DNA from: JAFGVL01 sp031553685
GTDB taxonomy: Bacteria > Bacteroidota > Bacteroidia > Bacteroidales > Paludibacteraceae
Direction: 5' to 3'
NCBI GenBank assembly: GCA_031553685.1
Contig: JAVBLE010000053.1
Coordinates: 11,322 to 75,321, forward strand
DNA: 64,000 nt
A program made the position numbers and the translations under genes. Below, one piece after another: positions 8,661-15,615 of this stretch. The first letter of the stretch is position 1, and every line of letters starts with the position of its first letter. The notes under the pieces are model-generated. The model made no database searches and had not been told where the DNA came from. It was given only the letters and a program-made list of their open reading frames with translations.

Positions 8661-8866
8661 AAAAAGCGTTTAGTTTTTATTCCGGTTTTCGAAACTTCGA
8701 CAATTTCAAAACTACCAAGAGTAAAGTTTTAAACGCTCGTGTCGTTTTAATGGCGCGGGCTTTACTCATTTATTTGGTAGTTTAGGTAGTCGAAGACCTC
8801 GAAAACAGATATTTAGAGTTTTGTCTGCGCTTTTTTATGTGCGTCTGTAAAGTTTTAAGACAAAAC
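8661..8866 (+). ncRNA. Candidate structured RNA leader, copy A
   Basis: Predicted by eye, and supported by comparison with copy B at 15399-15593. Helix P0 pairs 8661-8669 with 8827-8835. P1 pairs 8685-8692 with 8799-8806 and, across an AA/ACC internal loop, 8695-8701 with 8789-8795. P2 pairs 8709-8718 with 8774-8783 and 8719-8725 with 8761-8767. P3 pairs 8735-8743 with 8752-8760. P4 pairs 8818-8826 with 8858-8866; its 5' strand abuts the P0 3' strand, so P0 and P4 make an H-type pseudoknot. P4 ends 25 bases before the ATG at 8892. No poly-T follows, so a cis-acting leader is more likely than a free sRNA. The RNA class is not recognised. Confidence 0.6.
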
Positions 8867-8891
8867 AATATAAATGCTACTAATTTTCATC

Positions 8892-9320
8892 ATGAAAAAT
8901 AATATTTATATAGCATTATTATTACTCATCACAGGCAGTTGTATTTATGCAACTTGTCGACAGGATGTGATTTTTCTTGCACCATTTTGCAAAACAAAAT
9001 TTTTGGAATTGATTAAAATAAATATTCAATATCAAAATAAGAATGTTTTTAGTTATTTTCTGCTTTTTTGTTTGCCTGATGTGCTTTGGTATATTGCATT
9101 GTTAATGATACAAATACCATTCTACAATCGAAGTGCCACCAATAAAATTTTATTTTATATGGCAGCGGTTTTGCCGTTTGTTTTTGAGTTTTTACAATAC
9201 TTCAAGATATTTGCGGGAACTTTCGATATAACAGATATAATTTTCTATTTATTAACATTTTTAATTTTTTTAATCGTATGGAAAAGAAAACAACTAATAT
9301 TATTTTGCAAATCTTATTGA
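8892..9320 (+). CDS. VanZ-like small membrane protein
   Basis: A 142-residue integral membrane protein with four hydrophobic segments (about residues 5-22, 51-72, 87-105 and 118-134). The third and fourth resemble VanZ: FVFEFLQYFKIFAGTFDITDIIFYLL matches the E-L-Q ... GTFDxxD pattern of that family. VanZ-type proteins are linked to glycopeptide tolerance, but most bacterial members have no known role. An in-frame ATG at 8874 is possible; 8892 is preferred because MKNNIYIALLLL makes a normal membrane start. Structured RNA copy A lies directly upstream. Its end overlaps the next gene by 43 bp. Confidence 0.65.
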   Translation: MKNNIYIALLLLITGSCIYATCRQDVIFLAPFCKTKFLELIKINIQYQNKNVFSYFLLFCLPDVLWYIALLMIQIPFYNRSATNKILFYMAAVLPFVFEFLQYFKIFAGTFDITDIIFYLLTFLIFLIVWKRKQLILFCKSY

Positions 9321-9649
9321 TAGGAATTTTTGCATTCATTGCTTTAGGAAGTGCCACTTCTTATAATGGATATCAAACAAAAAGTCAATTAGAAAATTTG
9401 CTGGGAAAGCCTATTGCTGCTGCATTACAACAATTCGGGCCACAGTCTTATGTAAGTGACGATGGTCAGGGAGGAAAAATTTACACATGGGAAAATAATG
9501 CAGGCACTACTGCAAAAGAAAAAACAGATAGAGGTTGGGGCAACAATTCTAAATGGGAAACTTCGAGTAATTATTGTAAAAAATACATATATGTGAATTC
9601 GGGAGGCACAATATATTACTGGAGATGGGAAGGCAATCATTGTGAGTAA
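9278..9649 (+). CDS. Small exported or anchored protein with BamE/SmpA-like motif
   Basis: A 123-residue protein with one N-terminal hydrophobic segment (IILQILLIGIFAFIALG, residues 8-24), then an extracytoplasmic part. SQLENLLGKPIAAALQQFGPQ followed by DDGQGGKIYTWEN resembles the short fold of SmpA/BamE-type outer-membrane proteins, where a helix carrying 'LLGKP' precedes a strand. Two cysteines near the C-terminus (NYCKKYIY, NHCE) could form a disulfide. It overlaps the VanZ-like gene by 43 bp and is followed by a bidirectional terminator. The function is unknown and the resemblance is weak. Confidence 0.55.
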   Translation: MEKKTTNIILQILLIGIFAFIALGSATSYNGYQTKSQLENLLGKPIAAALQQFGPQSYVSDDGQGGKIYTWENNAGTTAKEKTDRGWGNNSKWETSSNYCKKYIYVNSGGTIYYWRWEGNHCE

Positions 9650-9652
9650 ACT

Positions 9653-9692
9653 AAAAAAGACTTGCTAAGTTTTTAAAACTTAGCAAGTCTTT
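9653..9692. terminator. Bidirectional terminator
   Basis: A long stem (AAGACTTGCTAAG ... CTTAGCAAGTCTT, about 9657-9691) has an A-run on its left and T-rich sequence on its right. It can stop the plus-strand pair ending at 9649 and proC arriving from the other side. Confidence 0.85.
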
Positions 9693-9746
9693 CATTTAAA
9701 ATATTTTATCATTTTCAGTGCAATCAGTGTAATCCGTGGACTTAAT

Positions 9747-10523
9747 TTATAAATTAGCTTTCAATCCACCAATCACTGCACGAGTAAAGCCGTTGTCTTC
9801 CATTGCATTCAGCCCTTTAATAGTCCAGCCGCCGGGCGTGGTCACTTTATCTATTTCCACTTCGGGGTGCGAATTGTTTTGCAAGATAAGTTCGGCGGCA
9901 CCTTTCATCGTTTGAGCAACCATTTCGGTAGCCGTTTCGGGTTTGAAGCCTAATTCTACTGCGCCTTCGACTGCTGCACGAAGGTAACGCAAGGCATACG
10001 CAATACCGCACGAAGCCACCGAAGTAGCCGCGCCCATCAAGCTTTCGGGAATTAATGTCGCTTTTCCGAGTTTCGAAAATAACTCCACAATCAGCTTTTC
10101 CTGCTCGTTGTCGGCATTTTGCGAAGCAACAAGCGTCATACTTTCGTTGAGCGAAATAGCCGTGTTAGGCATGATCCGAAACAAGGTTACCTCCTCTCCC
10201 ACTATTTTCGAAATCGACTCGAAATCGACACCGGCAGCCACCGACACCAAGATTTTGTTTTCCGTCATCAAATCCGAAAGATCTTCGAGCACAGGCTGTA
10301 CTAACCAAGGTTTTACTGCCAAAATAACAATGTCGGCTTTTTTGGCGGCTTCGATATTGTTATTGGTTGTTTGCAGGTTGGGGAATTTTTCTTTCAAGGC
10401 AGAAAGATTTTTGGCGTCGATATCCGATATAATCAGGTCGCTTTCGTTGATTGCCTTGCTCGAAAGCAACCCGTTGGCAATGGCGCTTCCGATATTTCCT
10501 ATTCCGATGATTGATAATTGCAT
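9747..10523 (-). CDS. proC: Pyrroline-5-carboxylate reductase
   Basis: ProC reduces 1-pyrroline-5-carboxylate to proline with NADPH, the last step of proline synthesis. The start at 10523 gives 258 residues beginning MQLSIIGIGNIGSAIANGLL, the Rossmann GxGxxG motif. The C-terminal dimer domain shows GAATSVASCGIAYALRYL and VTTPGGWTIKGLNAME, the family's TPGG signature. The frame runs 10 codons further upstream to 10553, but the extra residues precede the dinucleotide fold and are not conserved in type. A divergent promoter pair lies between proC and the glycosylase gene. Confidence 0.95.
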   Translation of the reverse strand: MQLSIIGIGNIGSAIANGLLSSKAINESDLIISDIDAKNLSALKEKFPNLQTTNNNIEAAKKADIVILAVKPWLVQPVLEDLSDLMTENKILVSVAAGVDFESISKIVGEEVTLFRIMPNTAISLNESMTLVASQNADNEQEKLIVELFSKLGKATLIPESLMGAATSVASCGIAYALRYLRAAVEGAVELGFKPETATEMVAQTMKGAAELILQNNSHPEVEIDKVTTPGGWTIKGLNAMEDNGFTRAVIGGLKANL

Positions 10524-10651
10524 AATGATTAAATTTAATCTCTCGCAGATCACGCTAATTTTCGCAGATTTAAATCTTATCTGCGCTTATCTGTGCAATC
10601 TGCGGGAAAATGTTTTTATTATTATTTTCTAAATGATTAAAAGATTCTTAG

Positions 10652-10659
10652 CAAAGGTA
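10652..10659 (-). promoter_or_regulatory. -7 element for proC (TACCTTTG)
   Basis: An exact TAnnTTTG on the minus strand lies about 130 bases upstream of the proC ATG. It sits two bases from the opposing element at 10662-10669, so the two promoters share one short region. Confidence 0.5.
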
Positions 10660-10661
10660 AT

Positions 10662-10669
10662 TATTTTTG
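10662..10669 (+). promoter_or_regulatory. -7 element for the glycosylase gene (TATTTTTG)
   Basis: An exact TAnnTTTG ends 16 bases before the ATG at 10686, implying a very short leader. Confidence 0.55.
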
Positions 10670-10685
10670 CAAAAAATACAGATTT

Positions 10686-11192
10686 ATGTCCCGATTACCC
10701 CTTTCGTTTTTCACCCGCGAAGCAATCGAAGTAGCTCCTCTCCTGTTGGGCAAAAAATTGGTCAGGATTGTTGATGGCGATCGAAAAGAATATATCATAA
10801 CCGAAACAGAAGCCTATCTGGGCGAAGAAGATTTGGCATGCCATGCTGCCAAAGGTCGCACGGCACGGACAGAAGTGATGTACCGCGAGGGTGGGGCGGT
10901 GTATGTATATTTGATTTACGGCATGTATTGGATGCTCAATTTTGTAACCGGCAAACCCGATTGTCCGCAAGCAGTCCTTATACGAGGAATCACCGGATTT
11001 GATGGTCCGGGCAAATTAGGGAAAGAATTGCGGCTTGATAAATCGTTTTACGGCGAAGATTTATTTACTTCCAAACGGCTTTGGGTAGAAGATGCACCAG
11101 AGGTTACGGCTTATATTACCAAGCCTCGCGTAGGAATTGACTATGCCGGCGAGTGGAAAGACAAGCCATTGCGGTTTATTCTTGTTGTGTGA
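10686..11192 (+). CDS. DNA-3-methyladenine glycosylase (AAG/MPG type)
   Basis: A base-excision repair enzyme that removes 3-methyladenine and other alkylated or deaminated purines. The 168-residue product matches the PF02245 fold: LARx-like start FFTREAIEVAPLLLGKKLV, the catalytic-region ETEAYLGEEDLACHAAKGRTART, then YVYLIYGMYWMLNFVTG and GPGKLGKELRLD. It is slightly shorter than human MPG's catalytic domain, as expected for bacteria. It faces away from proC and converges on thiN across an unusual repeat region. Identification is strong. Confidence 0.92.
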   Translation: MSRLPLSFFTREAIEVAPLLLGKKLVRIVDGDRKEYIITETEAYLGEEDLACHAAKGRTARTEVMYREGGAVYVYLIYGMYWMLNFVTGKPDCPQAVLIRGITGFDGPGKLGKELRLDKSFYGEDLFTSKRLWVEDAPEVTAYITKPRVGIDYAGEWKDKPLRFILVV

Positions 11193-11219
11193 AACCCCCA
11201 AATACTATTCAAAAGCCCC

Positions 11220-11401
11220 TTCGGAAATTCCGAAAGCGTAAAAATTTCAGCGTTTATTGTTTCTCACAACTGTACAAAGCACCAAATAACAAATATTCTT
11301 TCCACCGGAAATTCCGAAAATTAAAAAACCAAAGCATTCAGCCTTTCTCACACAATAGAAAGCACAAAAATTAAGTATATGTTTCGTTCGGAAATTCCGA
11401 A
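11220..11401. repeat. Tandem ~83-bp repeat with three palindromic cores
   Basis: The palindrome TTCGGAAATTCCGAA occurs at 11220-11234 and 11387-11401, with a core copy CGGAAATTCCG at 11306-11316. The centres are about 84 and 83 bases apart. Sequence between cores is partly repeated (TTCAGC, TCTCACA, AAAGCAC). It lies between the convergent glycosylase and thiN genes. A frame runs through it because 84 is a multiple of three, but it does not look coding. Confidence 0.7.
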
Positions 11402-11455
11402 GTTTTTATTCACTTAACAGTGGCAAAATATTCTCTCTATCTAAAAAAAAGACCT

Positions 11456-12094
11456 CTAATAAGCCCGAAAGACCAACACTTTCCCTCGATCCATTTCAAT
11501 AGTAAAACGATCCATCAATGCTTCGTTGAGCGTACCCTCCCACCATGAGGACAGTTTACGGTTACGGATAGGATATAATAAGTTTTCGGTGTTAAGAATG
11601 GTGTCTGGAGTGAGGCTAAAAATGGAAATTTGTTGTCTGGCGCGGCTTTCAAAAACAGTAGTTTCGCTGATAGCTGTAAACACACCATAATCCGTAAGCA
11701 TTTGTATTTGGCACAGTTTAGCATAATCTGCCAACAGCGATATATTTCCCAGCGTGTGGTCTTCGCGCTTGCCGGTGGCACCAAGAATGGTTATTTTATC
11801 CCAACCTTTATTTACACAAAATTGTATAGCTTTGGTCAGGTCGTTAATTTCCTGGTCAGTGTTTTGGTGTAAAATATGTTTGTATTTTTCTTTTATTTCG
11901 GCAGAAATACTATCCAAGTCGCCCACAATAAACGAAGGTTCTAAACCGAATTCCAACAACGCATTGGTAGCGCCATCGCAACTGATAATTCGTGTAGCGT
12001 TTTGCAACAATCGGGTAGGAGAGGGGTGCGTTGGAAAAATACCGTCGGCGAGTATTATTGTATCGAAATGTTGCAGGAGTGGGAGTGGATTCAT
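11456..12094 (-). CDS. thiN: Thiamine pyrophosphokinase
   Basis: Transfers pyrophosphate from ATP to thiamine, giving thiamine diphosphate. The 212-residue protein has the TPK catalytic-domain motifs ISCDGATNALLEFG, FIVGDLDSIS, and NDLTKAIQF followed by ITILGATGKREDHTLGNISLL, the DHT/GNI signature of the family. The C-terminal B1-binding domain is short but present. It starts 11 bases after the upstream DUF4143 ATPase gene ends, so the two may share a transcript. No TPP riboswitch or thiamine transporter was seen nearby. Confidence 0.93.
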   Translation of the reverse strand: MNPLPLLQHFDTIILADGIFPTHPSPTRLLQNATRIISCDGATNALLEFGLEPSFIVGDLDSISAEIKEKYKHILHQNTDQEINDLTKAIQFCVNKGWDKITILGATGKREDHTLGNISLLADYAKLCQIQMLTDYGVFTAISETTVFESRARQQISIFSLTPDTILNTENLLYPIRNRKLSSWWEGTLNEALMDRFTIEMDRGKVLVFRAY

Positions 12095-12105
12095 TTTATT
12101 GTACT

Positions 12106-13320
12106 TTAAAAATCATTCAACAAAAAATCAGCAATATGTATATGTTGTACGCCTTTGATAGATTCTTTCCAAAAATCATCCATTGTTACCACAAATTTTG
12201 GAAACTGATCTTTTATTTCCAGAAGTGGATTAAATTCTCTCTCAATCGTATCTTTATTGTCGATTTTGTATGCCACTTGAACATATATTTTTTTTCCCTG
12301 TTTTTCGGCAATAAAATCGATTTCGCGTACTTCCAATTTTCCGACAAAAACATTATATCCACGGCGTTTGAGTTCCAGAAAAACAATATTTTCCAAAACA
12401 CCTGCAATTTGTCGATCTTTGTAACCCATTGTGGCATAGAGTAATGAAATATCACCCAAATAAAATTTTTCCTGCGTTTTTAAAATTTCTTTGCCTTTAA
12501 TGTCATAACGAGGTACACGATACAGGATAAAAGCTCCCTCGAGTGCATTCAGGTAATTGTAAACGGTATTGATATCAATTTTTCGTTGTTGGCTCTTGAA
12601 GTAATCCGCTACATTTTTGCCCGAAAAAGTATTGCCAACATTGTCGAAAGCATAGCGCACAATCCGTTCCAAAAGCTCTACATCGCGGATATTATATCGT
12701 TGAACAGCATCGCGTAAAATGACAGAGGAATAAATATCTTGTACAATTTTATACACTGTTTCTTCACTATAATCGGCTGTGTGGATAACAGGAAATCCAC
12801 CCAAACGAAGGTATAAAACAAAGGCGTCTTTTATATTTTGTTCTTTTTCGGGAAAGAAATGTGCCCGAAATTGCAGATATTCGGCAAAAGAAAGGGTAAA
12901 AACCGAAATTTCAATGTAGCGACCAGCAATGAATGTTGCTAATTCTGATGATAAAAGGTGAGAATTTGAGCCTGTTAGGTAGATGTCCACATCGAAATCG
13001 ACAAGGAACGAATTGACAGACTTTTCCCAGCCCTCAACCTCTTGAATTTCGTCTAACAACAAATATGATTTTTTACCTTTTAGGATATTTGTTTTCACAA
13101 ATTCGTAAAGTTTTGCCGCATTTTGCAATTCAAAAAACGAAAAACTTTCAAAATTGATGTAAATAATTTGCTCTTCCAAAACTCCTTTTGATAAAAATTC
13201 ATCACGCAAAAGCAACAGCACCGACGATTTTCCGCTTCGGCGAATGCCTGTGATAACTTTTATAAACGGCTTGTCTATAAAGGCTTCCAGTTGGTTTATA
13301 TATGATATTCTTTCTATCAT
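12106..13320 (-). CDS. AAA ATPase with C-terminal DUF4143
   Basis: A 404-residue ATPase of the AAA_14/DUF4143 type, widespread as accessory genes in Bacteroidota; the role is not known. The P-loop is VITGIRRSGKSSVL near residue 25, Walker B is SYLLLDEIQEVEGWE, and the sensor is DIYLTGSNSHLLSSELAT, all typical. The C-terminal nuclease-like DUF4143 includes VREIDFIAEKQGKKIYVQVAYK, similar to a PD-(D/E)XK core. The ATG at 13320 is chosen because MIERISYINQLEAFI is the usual start; upstream codons fall inside a palindrome. Three phased palindromes upstream suggest autoregulation. Confidence 0.87.
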   Translation of the reverse strand: MIERISYINQLEAFIDKPFIKVITGIRRSGKSSVLLLLRDEFLSKGVLEEQIIYINFESFSFFELQNAAKLYEFVKTNILKGKKSYLLLDEIQEVEGWEKSVNSFLVDFDVDIYLTGSNSHLLSSELATFIAGRYIEISVFTLSFAEYLQFRAHFFPEKEQNIKDAFVLYLRLGGFPVIHTADYSEETVYKIVQDIYSSVILRDAVQRYNIRDVELLERIVRYAFDNVGNTFSGKNVADYFKSQQRKIDINTVYNYLNALEGAFILYRVPRYDIKGKEILKTQEKFYLGDISLLYATMGYKDRQIAGVLENIVFLELKRRGYNVFVGKLEVREIDFIAEKQGKKIYVQVAYKIDNKDTIEREFNPLLEIKDQFPKFVVTMDDFWKESIKGVQHIHIADFLLNDF

Positions 13321-13328
13321 AAAAATAG

Positions 13329-13435
13329 TTTTTATGGTTATGACCACAAAAATAATTAATTTTTATCGTGTTTTTGTGCTTACAACCACAAAAACTTTTG
13401 GATATTTGTATTTTTTAAGGTTATAACCATAAAAA
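13329..13435. promoter_or_regulatory. Three 24-bp palindromes, 42 and 41 bp apart
   Basis: The sites are 13329-13352, 13371-13394 and 13412-13435. Each is a near-palindrome with half-site TTTTTATGGTTA (variants TTTTTGTGCTTA and TTTTTAAGGTTA). Centres are at 13340.5, 13382.5 and 13423.5, about four helical turns apart, so all face one side of the DNA. The nearest is 8 bases upstream of the DUF4143 ATPase start. Likely operators; the spacers (17-18 bp) are too short for a CRISPR array. Confidence 0.7.
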
Positions 13436-13489
13436 GTTTTCTTTCTTTTTTCATTATCATTTGAAACTACAGAACAATAATTATAATAG

Positions 13490-13527
13490 AAACGCCTCGC
13501 TCAGCTTATTTGTTGAACAAGGCGTTT
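13490..13527. terminator. Hairpin, possible weak bidirectional terminator
   Basis: AAACGCCT (13490-13497) pairs with AGGCGTTT (13520-13527). Only short T-runs follow on either strand, so its use as a terminator is uncertain. Confidence 0.4.
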
Positions 13528-13540
13528 TAATTATGTATGA

Positions 13541-13594
13541 AATATCCATGAGCAAAAAGGCACACCAAGTACAATGACTATAATCATGGATATT
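13541..13594. repeat. Hairpin repeat, copy 1
   Basis: AATATCCATGA (13541-13551) pairs perfectly with TCATGGATATT (13584-13594). A related 60-base sequence with a compensated stem and similar interior occurs at 59350-59403. Confidence 0.6.
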
Positions 13595-13681
13595 AACTCC
13601 CGTTGGTCGTTGACCTTCGGTTCCAATCTGACCATTAAAAATAAAATTATAGACAGATGAAAACTTTCAGAAGAAAATCCC

Positions 13682-14203
13682 TTACAACCCTTCCAATTCT
13701 TTGATATCTTCTTTTTCAGATTGTTTTTGCAGTTGTTCAAAATGATTGTCATCTACCACTTCATCCTTGCTAAAAATGATTTTTCCTGTAGCAAATAGTG
13801 CGATCAATAGGGCTATTATCACTATATAGCGGGCATAGCACCATACTTTTAACTGTTTAGAAACAAATATAGATAGTATGCCAAGCACAAGAGCAAGCAC
13901 TGCGGCAGCTAATCCAAACCTTTCGAGAGGAAGCACCGTAAACACTAATGCCAAAACGGCAAAGAGCGTAGCAAAGCTATTGAGCAATTTCTTCCAAAAA
14001 TTAGTATTATGTTCTTTCAAATAGTGTTTAAACTCTACGAAAAAAGGCTTTTTGTATTTATAGTCGAAAATATCTTGCTCAATTTTCGCTTTTTGTGCAA
14101 GGTATTCTTCTTCGGTTATTGTTCCCTGTTGAAATTGCTTTTGTACTTCATTCAGTTCTTGGCTCATTACGGCATAATTGCGCGCAGGTATTTGTGTGGT
14201 CAT
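13682..14203 (-). CDS. Small membrane protein with SHOCT-like N-terminus
   Basis: A 173-residue protein. Residues 14-40 (SQELNEVQKQFQQGTITEEEYLAQKAKIEQ) resemble a short SHOCT-type helical hairpin, often an oligomerisation element. Two or three hydrophobic stretches follow: about 75-92, 97-112 and 125-142 (ARYIVIIALLIALFATGKII). The C-terminal tail is acidic (KQSEKEDIKELEG). It may be an inner-membrane protein of unknown role. An internal ATG at 14167 is a possible alternative start. It is single and flanked by repeats. Confidence 0.6.
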   Translation of the reverse strand: MTTQIPARNYAVMSQELNEVQKQFQQGTITEEEYLAQKAKIEQDIFDYKYKKPFFVEFKHYLKEHNTNFWKKLLNSFATLFAVLALVFTVLPLERFGLAAAVLALVLGILSIFVSKQLKVWCYARYIVIIALLIALFATGKIIFSKDEVVDDNHFEQLQKQSEKEDIKELEGL

Positions 14204-14234
14204 AATTTGATTGTTTGTAGAAATTAACCCCCAA

Positions 14235-14298
14235 CCCCCTTTAGGGGGCTCACAGTCAATAGTAAACTGTTTGTATTAAAACAAGTCCCCTTTAGGGG
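14235..14298. repeat. Two C/G-rich short hairpins
   Basis: CCCCCTTTAGGGGG at 14235-14248 and CCCCTTTAGGGG at 14287-14298 lie between two minus-strand genes, with a further AGGGGT nearby. They are short interspersed repeats and may act as a transcription pause or terminator. Confidence 0.5.
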
Positions 14299-14317
14299 AT
14301 TTAGGGGTGATTAAAAA

Positions 14318-15061
14318 TTAATTGGCACTCGAAAGCATAAGTTGTCCGACTCCTATCGCTATGCTAAATTCCATACGAACAGGAATTTGACGAGCATCGG
14401 CAGTAATCCACACCAAGTTTTTATCTTGTCCTTTAAGCACATCGGTTTTGGCAGAAACAGACAGTTTGTAACATTCCTTTTTACCCAATGAGGTTGTAAT
14501 TGTTTCTTTCCCCATGTATTTTATATTGGCAGCAAATTCTTTTTCGTCAAAAACGATGGTGATGGGAATACTCTGTCCCGCTTTGTATTTCGAGAAATCG
14601 TAAGTGCGCACTTTGTACAACGCCGTAACAATATCCATTGATGAGCTACCTATGGAGAATTTATTGCTGCGTTCGGGAGCGGTATTTCGCTTCGATACGC
14701 TGTTTATTGTAGTGCGGGTTGTATAGGTATATTTTTCGGTTTTGGTATAATTACCTTCGGCCACATTACGCTTATATAAGCTTGGCTCAAGGGTTTGAGG
14801 GTTTGCATAGCTCTCATACAAATCGCGAACTTTGAAATAACTGTCCCATTTCGAATAAGTCGATGCTTGCATAGATAGATGCAAAAAAGTTTTTTTGGAA
14901 GTTTGCACTGTTTTGGTTTGCAGAGTAACTTGAGCAAGATTAGTCATTATTCCACTCATTTTATACGAAACGGCATACACTAATTTCTCGTTGGGTGTAG
15001 TCTGAGCCAATACCATCGAGCAAAACAGCAGTAAAAGTGCTATTAAAGGAAATTTTTTCAT
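14318..15061 (-). CDS. DUF3108 exported protein
   Basis: A 247-residue protein with a signal peptide (MKKFPLIALLLLFCSMVLAQ, cut after residue 19). The rest is beta-rich and follows the DUF3108 pattern: EKLVYAVSYKMSGIMTNLAQVTLQ at the start, YSKWDSYFKVRDLYESY, SMDIVTALYKVRTYDF and TADARQIPVRMEFSIAIG near the end. DUF3108 proteins are periplasmic or outer-membrane linked and of unknown function, perhaps lipid-handling. A -7 promoter element lies 24 bases upstream of the start. Confidence 0.85.
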   Translation of the reverse strand: MKKFPLIALLLLFCSMVLAQTTPNEKLVYAVSYKMSGIMTNLAQVTLQTKTVQTSKKTFLHLSMQASTYSKWDSYFKVRDLYESYANPQTLEPSLYKRNVAEGNYTKTEKYTYTTRTTINSVSKRNTAPERSNKFSIGSSSMDIVTALYKVRTYDFSKYKAGQSIPITIVFDEKEFAANIKYMGKETITTSLGKKECYKLSVSAKTDVLKGQDKNLVWITADARQIPVRMEFSIAIGVGQLMLSSAN

Positions 15062-15084
15062 TCTTATATTTAAATTTTAAACCG

Positions 15085-15092
15085 CAAAGATA
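15085..15092 (-). promoter_or_regulatory. -7 element for the DUF3108 gene (TATCTTTG)
   Basis: An exact TAnnTTTG on the minus strand, 24 bases before the ATG at 15061. Confidence 0.6.
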
Positions 15093-15189
15093 AAACTTTT
15101 ATTAAAAGAAAATTGCTTATCTGCTCACACAACTGTATTTGGAATGTAATTTGGGGGCATCCCCTCCACCCCTCTCTTGCAGTCGCTGA

Positions 15190-15216
15190 GTAGAGCCGTG
15201 GCGCGCCGCGGCTCTA
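15190..15216. repeat. GC-rich palindromic repeat
   Basis: GTAGAGCCG (15190-15198) pairs with CGGCTCTAC (15208-15216) around a GC-rich loop. It is much richer in G and C than its surroundings and resembles an REP element. The remaining bases from 15100 to 15398 show nothing else. Confidence 0.6.
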
Positions 15217-15398
15217 CGATATCCTATTTTGGTCTGTCTGCGGACTGCCGCTCCAATAGCGAAGCATCACGAACGCTCCAAACAATATAAACGCCCCACA
15301 CAAAAAAATCCGAAAAAATCAATACATTTGTATTTGAAATCAAAACCAATTTTGAATGAAATAAAAACAACCATTCTTAAAACATAAATCTTAAAAAG

Positions 15399-15593
15399 AA
15401 AAGCGTTTAGCTTTATTCTTGCATTCGAAATTTCGCAACTTTCAAAAGCAACAAGAGTAAGTCCGACGCTCACGCTATTGTATAATGGCGTGGGCTTACT
15501 TATTTGTTGCTAAGGTCTGCGAAAACCTCGAATGCGAATAATGTTCAAGTCCCACGCTTTTTATGTATATTAATTCGCTTTCGGGGACTTGAA
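15399..15593 (+). ncRNA. Candidate structured RNA leader, copy B
   Basis: It has the same helix order as copy A. P0 pairs 15399-15406 with 15554-15561. P1 pairs 15421-15428 with 15528-15535 (extended by 15413-15418 with 15536-15541) and, past an AA/ACC internal loop, 15431-15437 with 15518-15524. P2 pairs 15447-15454 with 15504-15511 and 15455-15461 with 15495-15501; the inner base pair competes with P3. P3 pairs 15468-15476 with 15487-15495. P4 pairs 15544-15553 with 15584-15593. Primary sequence in P1, P2 and P4 differs from copy A while pairing is kept. P4 ends 22 bases before the lipoprotein ATG. Confidence 0.6.
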
Positions 15594-15615
15594 GCAACAA
15601 ATAACTTCAAGTATT

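Noticed and set aside
11153..11374. A 73-codon frame running through the 83-bp repeat
   Set aside because: The frame is open only because the repeat unit is near a multiple of three; composition is low-complexity and no family pattern is seen.
13329..13435. The three palindromes as a short CRISPR array
   Set aside because: Spacers are only 17-18 bases, repeats are imperfect palindromes, and no cas genes are near.
13531..13752. 73-codon minus-strand frame over the hairpin repeat
   Set aside because: Overlaps the end of the SHOCT-like gene and consists of repeat DNA.
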